From the NCBI GenBank assembly GCA_009838075.1, contig VXSG01000052.1:1-64000 (forward strand): a stretch of 64,000 nt of DNA, read 5' to 3'. Below, in pieces: positions 37,232 through 48,300 of this stretch. Each line of letters starts with the position of its first letter. Positions within the stretch are counted from its first letter, which is position 1. Under the pieces are notes generated by a model. It made no database searches and had not been told where the DNA came from. It worked only from the letters and a program-made list of their open reading frames with translations. The stretch comes from Boseongicola sp. SB0665_bin_10 (GTDB lineage Bacteria; Pseudomonadota; Alphaproteobacteria; Rhodobacterales; Rhodobacteraceae). A program made the translations under genes and the position numbers.

Positions 37232-37736
37232 GGACGCGGCTTACCGCGACGAGCGGTCGACGGAAAGTCGTCGCGGCGCACGCGGGCCATGGAATCTCAT
37301 GCCGAACAAGCGATCGCGGATAGTGGCGCTCGAACTTCGCGGCGCGGCCGACTCTCGGCATGCATCGTGCGGGACAGCGTGAAGTCGGAAGGATGACGAT
37401 GGCCGCAGAGACGCGCTTGAACGCCGTGCATCCCTTCCTTCCCCGCTCCTCGCCGAACATGGAAGGCACCCGCGGGGACAGAACCCGGAGAACCGCTTCG
37501 ACCAAGTGTCGTTCGTTTCGGGTATCCGCAATTCATGGTTGATCTGGTCGAAACGCGCAATCGTCAAGAATCCTCGGCAGCGTCGACAGGGCCGTTGAAG
37601 TCACCAATGGCGGGTGCCGATGCGGTCGCCGGCCCAAGCACGGCAATGGCGTTCTTCATCTGGTTGACCGTGGTGCCCGTGGTTCTCCAAATTCCTGCAT
37701 TGACGACCTGAAGCCGAACGCAGGTCCGGGATTCGG
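37232..37736. other. intergenic stretch, no recognised gene
   Basis: Between the pseudouridine synthase start and the Fic stop. Open minus-strand frames (for example 37564-37761, which overlaps the Fic gene end) lack starts and family resemblance. Confidence 0.35.
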
Positions 37737-38495
37737 CTACGGAGCGTTCTTCGGTTGGCATTCAATCAGAAAGCGCATCATCTCCGTTGCATCCTTGTCG
37801 GTGTGGAACCGCACCATCTTTTCGTTGAAGTCCTGCAACCGGGCTGCTGGAATTGAAATGGCATCGACACCAAGGGACATGAGAATGCCGTTCATCATGA
37901 AGCGGGATGTCCGCTTGTTTCCGTCGAAATGGAATTGCTGCAACGCTCCAAACAGGAAGTAGGCCATGCCACGTTCAAGTGCATTGGAAACTTCAGAAGC
38001 CAAAGCCTTGATGCCTTCGACATAGACCCGGTTCAGATCAGGCGCGCCCTCCTTCGTGGGCAGCGGCCAATGCCGCTCTTCCCGGCCCAGGCAATCGCTT
38101 GGCCAAACGGTCAGGTTCAGGGGGTCTCCCTCGCCTCGGAAGTGCCCCGGATCAAGCGCCTCACCTTTAGCGACAAGGCGATGGAGCTCATCCGACACGG
38201 GCCTTTCCACGCGGAACTCGCCGTCATGAACCAACTTGAACAGTTTATTCGCGGCCTCACCGAGATTGTGAATCTGCTGCTGGTCAGCAAGCTTTCGCCC
38301 ACCAACCGTGATGCCTTCAAGAAGAGTCTGGACTTCCGGATAGGTGAAGGGGTTTCCCTCAAGCGCACCTGCGTCATAGACAAACTCGGCAATGGATTGC
38401 TTGTAACGGAACGCCGCGCGTTCAACAGACGTCCCGCGGCCCGCCGGGACAGCAGCCCTATTCCACGAGAACCCCATCTTTTCGAAAATCTGCAT
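37737..38495 (-). CDS. Fic-domain protein with non-canonical active site
   Basis: A 252-residue Fic-family protein. The core motif reads QFHFDGNKRTSRFMMNG: the GNKR loop that holds the nucleotide phosphates is present, but the position of the catalytic His of HPFxDGN(G/K)R is Gln. An N-terminal YDAGALEGNPFTYPEV segment matches the inhibitory (S/T)xxxE(G/N) helix with Ala in place of Ser/Thr. Typical Fic proteins transfer AMP to Ser/Thr/Tyr side chains; this one may have a different activity or only bind nucleotide. Related proteins with a changed His are known, so this may be a subfamily trait. It is not linked to an antitoxin gene. Confidence 0.8.
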   Translation of the reverse strand: MQIFEKMGFSWNRAAVPAGRGTSVERAAFRYKQSIAEFVYDAGALEGNPFTYPEVQTLLEGITVGGRKLADQQQIHNLGEAANKLFKLVHDGEFRVERPVSDELHRLVAKGEALDPGHFRGEGDPLNLTVWPSDCLGREERHWPLPTKEGAPDLNRVYVEGIKALASEVSNALERGMAYFLFGALQQFHFDGNKRTSRFMMNGILMSLGVDAISIPAARLQDFNEKMVRFHTDKDATEMMRFLIECQPKNAP

Positions 38496-39352
38496 CGGCG
38501 TGCCTCAAACGACGACAATCACGCATCGCGAATGCAGATACTGCCGGCATGAGCGCTCATCAACCATTGACGGCAGATATCCCGGTTTCGAATCGCCGCA
38601 TGCGCGACGCAGCAACCGAAGACGCCAGGGCCCATGCGCGAAAGTCGGAAACGCTGGATTTTCAAAAGCAGATCAAGGCAGAAACTTGCTGAACATCGTT
38701 TGCGTTGAGGCCTGCGCCAACACGATCCGGCACGCAAACGTTCTTGACGTTAGCGTGCAATGCCATGTTGGCGCAATCCGAGCTGCTGTTCCCAAACGGC
38801 TCGCTCGAACCCGCCGAAGAACGAACATCTGAGTCGTGAACTCGACCGGCATGCGCCTGCCGAGCGCTCTCAAACTCTGCATGTCGGCATCTTGCGGCCC
38901 GTCTTGGATGCCAAGAACCCGTGACCGCAGCAAAGGACGGGGGACCGGTCAGCGACGATACGGGTATCCGACAGGAGGGACCTATCCAAGCGAGGTCCCT
39001 GGCCTCAGCCTGGCACCGCTCAGCCCTGGGCTGCTCCACCGCGTTTGGCCGCTCGCGCGGCAGGCGCTCCATTCGATCCGCGCTTCGTCCAACTGCCGAG
39101 ACCAAGTGCGCGAAAGCCTCTCGAAGAGGGATTCTTGCTTCCGAAGCATCGTTCTGCAGCATCTCGCCGCGCGTCTTGCGCGCACTGGATCCGTCATCAC
39201 GGGGCAAATTCGCTTGCTGCGCCATTGACGCCGGAATCCGGCCGACTATTCTGACCATTGCCCTGTATGCCATTCAGACGCCTGGGCAGGAGTTGCCCGA
39301 GTTCGGTTCGCCTCGGGTTCGACAGACCCGGTTTCTACATTGTCGGAGTGCG
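38496..39352. other. 857 bp upstream of the PKS, with a possible promoter
   Basis: No complete gene is recognised. A plus-strand frame around 38685-38780 reads LLNIVCVEACANTIRHANVL, reminiscent of the N-box of NarX-type histidine kinases, but no other kinase motif follows. The PKS frame stays open back to 38921, without family-like sequence before the KS. A candidate promoter is at 39225-39252. Confidence 0.35.
39225..39252 (+). promoter_or_regulatory. candidate PKS promoter
   Basis: TTGACG (39225-39230), 16 bases, TATTCT (39247-39252). Nine of twelve positions fit the sigma-70 consensus, and the site is 100 bases before the proposed PKS start. Confidence 0.4.
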
Positions 39353-42300
39353 ATGACAAATGGGATGCAGCCCGACGATACCGCGGAGCACCGGATGAGC
39401 AGCGGCCATCATGGCAACGAGACGTCCCGGCTCGCAGAACCCGTTGCGGTCGTGGGCATGGCGTGCCGTTTCCCTGGCGCACCCGACATTCCCTCCTTCT
39501 GGCACCTCCTCGAAACCGGTGGCAACGCGGTGACGGACGGCGCGCCGGCCTCTGGCCCGAACCGCCTTGAAGAACTGTTCAAGGATCCCCGGAACCTGCA
39601 AGGCGCGTGCCGTTACTGCGCCTATGTCGACGATATCGACCAGTTCGACGCGAGGTTCTTCCGAATCTCGCCGGTTGAAGCCGAACTGCTCGACCCCCAG
39701 CAACGGATGATGCTGGAGACGAGCTGGCAGGCGCTCGAGGATGCGGGAATGGACCCTGACCGGCTCAAGGAGAGCCTGACCGGCGTCTATTCCGGCATCA
39801 GCAACGACGAGTACCGAATGCTCGTCACCGACTCGGAGAGACCTGGGGAGGCAGCGGCGTCATTATACGCCCTGAGCGGCACCAACTTGAACGGTACCTG
39901 TGGGCGGGTTTCTTTCGTGCTGGGTTTCATGGGTCCGGCAAAGGCCGTGGACGCCGCCTGCGCATCGTCACTCCTGTCAGTGCACGACGCGGTCGCGGAC
40001 CTTCAGCAGGGCAAGGCGGACCTGGCAATTGCCGGTGGCGTTCAGGCCATTCTCAACAGCCGCATCTTCGAGCTGCGCGCCGATTCGATGATGTTGTCTC
40101 CGGACGGCCAGTGCAAGGCATTCGACTCGTCGGCAAACGGGTACGTGCGCGGCGAAGGCTGCGGCGCCGTGGTCCTGAAGCGCTTGCGCGATGCGGAGGC
40201 CGACGGCGACCGGATTTGGGCGGTCATCCGGGGCGCCGCCGTGAACCATGGCGGTGCCAGCGTTGGCCTGACCGTGCCGCACGAACCGGCGCTGGAAAAG
40301 GTGATCGAAGCGGCGTTGTCGCAGGCCGGCATTCCGGCTTCGGACGTCGACTACCTGGAGGCGCACGGCACCGGCACCGCAGTCGGGGACCCGATCGAGA
40401 TCAACGCCGTTGCCAGGGTCTATGGCAAGGGCCGCAAGGCCGACCAGCCGCTTCTGGTCGGATCCGTGAAGACCAACCTCGGACATCTGGAATCAGCGGC
40501 CGGAATCGCCGGCCTGATAAAGGCGGTCCTGGTCATGCAGCGCGGCGTGATCCCGAAACACCTGCATTTCAGGGATCCTAACCCGAGCGTGGACTGGGAT
40601 GGGCTGCCGTTGCAGGTGACCTCGTCCATGATGGACTTGCCCGCCCGGAACGGGCGACCGCGCGTGGCCGGCGTGAACTCGTTCGGCATTTCCGGAACGA
40701 ACGTCCACTTGCTGGTCGAGGAGTATCCGGCGTCTGGCACGGCGCCGTACGCACCGGACCGTGTCGTGGGACCCGGTCAGGCAGTGGTCGTTCAGCAGCC
40801 TCCCAAGGTCACCATCGATCCGACGCGGCACGGGCAGGCGTGCCAGAAGCGCGAGGTACGGCTTCTGCCGCTGTCCGCCAAGTCCGGGCAGGCCTTGCGC
40901 GATCTCGCCAAACGGTACCTGTCGTGGCTCGACGAGCAGCTTGACGCGTTTTCCGCCGAAGGCGGGCTTCCGGAACAGGTGCTCGCGGACATGGCCTGGA
41001 CGGCGGGTGTCGGGCGATGCCATTTCGATTGCCGTGCCGGTCTCACCTTCGACTGCGTCGGCCAGCTGCGGAAACAGCTTGAAGGATTGGCGGAGACGGG
41101 TCTCCAGGAAGCGCCACGCGCAGTTGCCACGGTCGCGTTCGCCTACACGGGCCAGGGAAGCCAGTGGGCGGGCATGGGGCGCGACCTGTACGATCGCGAG
41201 CCGGTGGCCAGGATGGTCTTCGACCGTTGCGAGGAAGTCTTCCTCGAAGAACGTGGCACATCGCTGCTGGACGTGATGTTCGGCCGCGACGGCAACGGAC
41301 AGCTGGGCGACACCGCCTGGGAACAGCCGGCACTCTACGCGCTCGAGTGCGCGCTGACCGCGCAATGGGCAAGCGTCGGGATCCGCCCCGACATGGTGCT
41401 CGGGCACAGCGTCGGAGAGATCGCCGCGGCGCAAGCGGCGGGCGTGTTCAGCCTTGAGGACGGCATGCGTTTCGCCGCCACGCGCGGCTTGCTGCTGTCG
41501 CAAACGGAAGGGGGCGCCATGGCCGCCGTCTTCGCGCCGCCGGACAAGGTTGAGGCCGCGGTCCGGGCGGCAAACGCGGAGTCTGGCGGTGTCGGCGTGA
41601 ACATGGCAGCGGACAACGGCCTCCACCAGGTGGTCAGCGGGCCCGTCGCGGATATCGAATCGCTCTCGACTCGCCTCGAATCGGAAGGTGTCCGGGTGCG
41701 TCGATTGAACACGACACGGGCATTCCACAGCGCGCTCATCGAACCGGTTCTCGACGCGCTCCAGGCCTCTCTCGATCACGTCACCGTCCAACCGCCCGAA
41801 TTGACCGTGGTCAGCAACCTGACCGGCCGGGCGGTGAATGGCGGCCAGTTGCTGGACGGCGCCTATTGGCGCAGGCATGCGAGGGAACCAGTCGCGTTCG
41901 CGAGCGGCGCCAGGACGCTCGCGGAGCTCGGTGCCGACGTGATTCTCGAAATTGGCCCTGGCTCCGTGCTGGCCCCCATGGCGTCCTCTGCCTGGCCGGA
42001 ATCGGCGCCCGCCCCTGTCGTGCTGTCGAGCCTTCGGCCTGCGCCGACCGACTCGCCGGAAGGCTCCGGGAGCATTGCCGAAGCCGTCGCGGGTGCCTAC
42101 CGGTCGGGGCTGCCGATCCGATTCGAGGGACTTTTTCCGGGAGAGACCCGCCGCCGCATCTCGGTGCCCGGCTACCCCTTCCAGCGCGAGCGCTATTGGC
42201 TGAGCGCACCAAGGCAGCGGCGTTCCGTCGAGGGACACCCGCTGCTGGGCCTGCGACGGGAGTCGGCAAGCGGCGAGATCACGTACGAAACGGATCTGTT

Positions 42301-45300
42301 CCCCAAGGACCCGGAGTGGCTCAACGATCATCGCGTGTTCGAGCGGGTCATCGCGCCGGGAGCGCTCTATGGCACGATGGCTGCGTCGGCATCACGGGCC
42401 GGAGCAAGCGGGCCCGTGGTCGTCGAAGACATGCAACTGCACAACCCGCTGGTGTTCGCGGAGGAGGCCCAGGGAGACGAAGCCGGCACGAACGGCCGAA
42501 AGGTGCAGATCTTGATCAGCGATTCCGGCGACGAGGGGCCGGGCCGATTGCAGATACTGAGCAAGGGATCGGCCGAGACGGAATGGACGCTGCATGCCGA
42601 ATGCAGGGTAGCTGGCGGGACAAGCGCGCCGGGTGCCGTCGAGCGCGTGGATCTTGAACGCCTGAAGGACGAACTGTCTCCCGTGGACGCATCTGTCCTG
42701 TACCAGGCCAGGGCAAGCACCGGCATCGATCTCGGCGGCAGTTTCCGCTCGCTCGGCAACCTGTGGGCGCGGCAGGGCGAGGCCCTGGGCGAGGTGTCAT
42801 TGCAGGACGGTGCCGGCCTGACCGGTCCGGAAATCCATCCGCTCGTGCTGGACGGGTGCTTTCAGGTTGTGGCTGCGGCGCGCATTCAGGGATCCGCAGA
42901 GGACGAGACGACCTACCTGCCGTTTGGCTGGGAGCGTCTTTGGCTGGCCGCGGATGTCTTTCCCGAGAAGGTGGTCTGTCACGTTCGCATGCACGCGGCA
43001 ACAGAGGATTCGCAGGCTGAGACGGGCGTGCCTGCGGAGGTCCTGAGCGGAGAACTGCGCATCTACGATCTCGATGGCGCCCTGCTTGGCGGACTGGACG
43101 GGTACACGATAAAGCGGGCGACACGCGCCGCGCTCTTCTCGGCGATCGAAGGCGTGAACGACCTGCTGTACGAGGTGGTCTGGCGCGAACGCTCCCTCGT
43201 GCCGGCAATCATCGCCGCGGACTTCCTGCCGGAGCCGGCGGTTGCAGCGGGCGGCTTGATGCCGCTTGCAGACTACCTTGAAGAAGAGGGCGTGGCGCGG
43301 GCCCACCGGTCTGCGCTTCTTTCGGACCTTGACCGATGGTCGCGCGCGCGCGCGATCTGGACTTTGGAGAAGCTCGGCTGGCGGCGCAGCGCGGGCGAGA
43401 TCGTGGAGTCCGAGGAACTTCGCCGGCAGCTTGGCGTCATGGACGAGCACAAGCGTGTCTTCCGCCGAATTCTTGAGATGCTGGCCCGGTCCGACGTGTT
43501 GCAGGAGGACGGCGATCGTTTCGTCGTCAAGGCTGGGCATGACGATCCCCTGCCCGAAGACGTTCGGCCGGACCCGGAGTCGTTCGCAGACAATCTTGCC
43601 GAGCTTCATCCTCACGGCGCGACGGAGATCGGGTTGTTCCGACGCTGCGGGGCCGCGTTGCCGGACGTGCTTCGCGGCGAGATGGACCCGCTCACGCTGC
43701 TGTTCAGCAGCGGCTACCCGACCCCGGGCGACCTGTATCTGGACGCGCCGATCGCGCGCGCGGCCAACCGGCTGCTCAGGGACGCGGTCCGGGCGCTCGT
43801 GGCCAAGCTGCCCGCTGGACGGCGTCTGAGGGTGATCGAGGTCGGTGCGGGCACAGGATCGGCAACCGCTTCGGTTCTGCCGGAACTTCCCGAAGGCCGG
43901 TTCGACTACATGTACACGGACATTTCGGCTGGATTCTTCGCGGAAGCGGAATCGCGCTTCGGAGATGGCGGAGGTTGCATCGAGTACCGCCCCCTGAACA
44001 TAGAAAACGATCCGGTGGCCCAGGGCTTCGACGCGCATGCCTACGATCTGATCATTGCATCGAACGTGCTTCATGCCACGCGCTATCTCGATGAGACTCT
44101 CGGTCATTGCCTGACGCTGCTCGCGCCGTCTGGACAGATGGTGGCGCTCGAGAACCTCCGCGGTCAGGGCTGGATGGACCTGACGTTCGGACAGCTCGAC
44201 GGCTGGTGGAGATTTGCCGACGACTATCGACCGCATCACGCATTGGCGAGCCCGGACGTGTGGCGCCGTGCGCTTGGAGATGCGGGATTTGACGCCGCGG
44301 AAATCCTTGGCCTAGACGCATCCAGACCTGACGAGATGCCGGATCGCGGCGTGATCGTCGCGAAAGGCCCGGACAAGGTGTCGGAAGCGCCCGGGACGTG
44401 GGTGCTCGTTGCAGACCGCGGCGACATGGCCGCGGAGCTTGCGGATGGACTGGCGGCGCGGAACCAGACCGTCCTCGTCGTGAGCGACGGCTCGGAATGC
44501 GGGAAGAAGTCCGAAACGAACGGCGTCGCGACGGCAAGTGTCGATTTCAAGCGGCGCGAATCGTGGCAAGCGCTCCTTGAAGACCTTCCGGACGATGCGC
44601 CATTCAGCGGGGTGGTGCATCTCCCGGCGCTCGAAGGCCATGGCGCAGGGGCATCCACGGGCGACATCGCGCAGGATGTGCAGCATGCCGGGGCGAGTGC
44701 CCTGGCGCTCGTTCAGGGGGTGATCGACTCCGACCGCATCCCGGGCAAGGGCATCTGGTTCGTCACGAGGGGCGCCCAGGCATTGGAGCGCGAGACCAAT
44801 GGGGCGCTGGCCGGAGCCACGTTGTGGGGGTTCGGCAAGGCGGTCGCGCGCGAGGCGGCACACCTCGTGCCACGCATGATCGACCTGGATCCGACGGTCA
44901 TCGCGCCAGCGGCCGATCTCGTTGACGAACTCATGTATCCGGATTCGGAAAACCACATCGCCGTGCGCCGGGGAGTTCGCCAGGCCGCGCGCCTGGTTCG
45001 GACGGAAGACGGTCCGGAACGGCTGGACCTGCCGCAGGAAGCGGATTGGGTCCTGACACCGGATCCAACGGGTGTGTTCGAGAAGCCCTGCGTCACGCAG
45101 CTGCCCGCGCTGCCCCTCGAGGGACGGGAAGTGCGTGTCGCGGTGGAGGCTGCCGGACTGAACTTCTGGGACGTGTTCCGTTCGCTGGGATTCATCGAAG
45201 AAGGCAACCTGGGGCGGGAGATGTGCGGCCGCGTCGTTGCGGTGGGTCCGGAAGTGGCCAACGTCTCTGCAGGCGACCAAGTCGTCGGCCTGGGCTTTGG

Positions 45301-48300
45301 CGCGTTCGCCGGGGAAATGGTGACGCACGAGGAACTGGTGGCGCCCGCGCCTCCGGACATCCCGGTGTCGGGCCTCGCCACGGTGCCAAGTGCATTTGTT
45401 TCGGCAGCGCTCTCCTATGAATTGTCCGGCCTTGAGGCCGACGACCGCGTGCTGATTCACGCCGGCGCCGGCGGCGTGGGGCTGGCGGCGATCCAGCTGG
45501 CGCGGGCCGCCGGTGCGGAGGTCTTCGCGACCGCGAGCGCGCCGAAGCAGGCCTACCTGAAGTCGCTCGGCGTCAAGCATGTTTTCGACAGCCGGCAGAC
45601 GGACTTCGGCAAGGAGATTCTCGACGCCACGGACGGCGCGGGCGTTACGGTGGTCCTGAACAGCCTGACAAGCGAGGGCTTCATCGACGCCAGCCTGTCC
45701 TGCCTTGCACAGGGTGGCCGGTTCGTGGAACTGGCGAGACGCGACATTCTCAGCGTGGAGGAAATGGCCGCCCTTCGACCGGATGTTGCCTACGACATCC
45801 TGGAACTCGACGTCCTGAAGAAGACCGATCCGGAATGGGTGGGACGGGTCCTCAGGGACGTCGTGGCCCGGGTTGCGGCAGGTGAACTCAAGCCGCTCAT
45901 CCACAGCCGCTGGCCACTCGCGGAAGCCGGGGCCGCACTGAGATTCATGCGGTCCGCGCGACACCTCGGGAAGATCGTCGTCGCTGCGCAGCCGCTGGCG
46001 TCAGGCCGGCTGAGGGAGGACCGCACCTATCTTGTAACCGGCGGCTTGGGCGGCATCGGACTGGCCGTGGCCGAATGGCTTGCGGACCTTGGCGCCGGGA
46101 CGATAGTGCTGAACGGTCGACGATCTCCTGGTGAGGACGCGCAGGAGGCCATTCGCGCGCTCGAGGGTCGCGGCGTGACGGTACGTGTCGAACTCGCCGA
46201 CGTGTCGAAGGATGCAGCGGTCGACGAGATGCTGGCCCGGATGGACGAAGAGCTTCCTCCGCTCGCAGGCGTCATCCACAGCGTCGGCGTGCTGTCGGAC
46301 GGTGCGCTGACAAACCAGAACTGGGACCGATTCGAAACGGTGCTCTGGCCGAAGGTTCTCGGCGCCTGGCATTTGCACCGTGCGACCGCGAACCGCGATC
46401 TCGACCTCTTCCTCCTGTTTTCCAGCCGCGTCGGCGTCATGGGCAATCCGGGCCAGGCGAACCATGCATCGGCGAACGCATTCCTGGACCAGCTTGCCGG
46501 TCACCGCCGGGCGCTGGGTCTTCCCGGCCAGGCCATCGCCTGGGGCGCGTGGTCCGAAATCGGCGAAGCGGCGGAGCAGAAGGACCGGATCGAGCGGCAG
46601 AGGTCCGCCCTCGGCGGTCGCTGGTTTACGCCACAGCAGGGCATAAGGGCGCTTGACAGACTCGTGCGCCAGGACGTCACGACGTCCGTCGTGATGGCCA
46701 TGGACTGGTCCGTCTTCGAGGAAGCCGTGGACGACCGCCCGGCCTTTCTCGAGGACCTCCTCTCGTCGGTCGCCGAAGACGGAGCAGATGCCGGCGTGTC
46801 TTCGGAAGACCTGCTCTCCCGGCTTGCCAACGCCAATGCGGAAGAACGCGATAGCCTGCTGGTGACGTTCCTGCAGCAGGAACTGCAGGCGGTGCTTCGG
46901 TTGCCGTCGGCGCCTGCGCCAACCGTCGGGTTCTTCGACCTCGGAATGGACTCGTTGATGGCGGTGGAACTGCGCAACCGGCTCAATCGCGCATTTGCCG
47001 GACAGTGCAAGGTGTCGAACACGGTGGTGTTCGACTATCCCGAGATCCAGGCGCTGGCCCGCCACATTGGCGACGAACTCGGCGAAATCGATTCCGAAGC
47101 GGCGCCGCGACCGTCGCCCGATCCACAGCCCAAGGCACGGCGGGCGCAAGAACCGCAGCCGCCAGCGCAACCGGCGCCCAAGCCGCAGCCCGAAGCACGG
47201 TCGGTGCCGGAGCAACAGCCCAAGGCGCCGCCGGTGCCGCAGGTCCAGCCGGCGTCGGAGCGTTCCAGCGGCGTTCAGCATGACCAGGAACGGATCGCGA
47301 TTGTCGGCATGGCGTGCCGCCTCCCCGGCGCTCCAGATCTGTTCAGCTACTGGCGCCAGCTCAAGGCAGGCGCCGAAGCGGTGACTGACGGGCGTCGTGA
47401 TGAAGGCCCATGGAGCGGCATCATCGGAGACCCGACGGCCGCGGAGGCCACGAATCGCCGAGGCGGCTTCGTCGAGGGTCTCGACAAGTTTGACGCGAAA
47501 TTCTTCGGCATACAGCCGATCGAGGCGCGAAAGATGGACCCCCGCCAGAGGATGTTGCTCGAGACGAGCTGGCATGCACTTGAGGATGCGGGCATCGATC
47601 CCGGACTGCTCAAGGGCACCCGCGCAAGCGTGTTCGCCGGTTTGGGCAGCAGCGAATACCGGGACCTGATCGCGGCCGCGGGCCAGGATGACAGCTATCT
47701 CGGAACGGCTGCGAGCGTGGCAATCGGACGGATCGCGTTTTCGTTCGGTTTCATGGGGCCGGCGGTCCCGCTCGACATGACCTGCGCTGCTTCGCTGGTG
47801 GCCGTGCACCAGGCGGCTGCGAGCCTCAGGCAGCGCGAAGTTGATCTGGCCCTTGCCGGGGGCGTGCATGCGATCCTCTCCCCACCCGTCATGCGGTTCA
47901 TGCGCGAGTATGGCATGTTGTCACGCACCGGGCTGTGCCGGACATTCGATGCCGACGCGGACGGCTTCGTGCGCGGCGAAGGCTGTGGCATCGTCATACT
48001 GAAGCGTCTCAAGGACGCCGAGGCGGACGGCGACCGCATCTGGGGTGTCGTCCAGGGCTCAGCGGTCAACCAGAATGGCGCCGCGGCGGCGCTCACGGTC
48101 CCGAACGGAACCGCCCAGGAGCGTCTTTACGAGGAGGCGTTGGCGCAGGCAGGCATCGCGCCTCGGGATCTCGATTACCTTGAAGTGCATGGCACGGGGT
48201 CGGAACTGGGGGACCCGATCGAAGTGCGTGCGGCCTCTGCGGTCTACGGCCGCGAACGTGATGCGGAGCGCCCGCTCCTGCTCGGCACTGTCAAGACGAA

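Noticed and set aside
38667-38790. Histidine-kinase N-box-like peptide (VEACANTIRHAN)
   Set aside because: Only one short motif, no H-box or G-boxes around it, and no start. Too weak to annotate as a gene; a profile search of 38.5-39.3 kb would decide.
44312-47869. Long antisense frames (550 and 622 residues) across the PKS
   Set aside because: They follow the third-position GC bias of the PKS and contain no recognisable domain.
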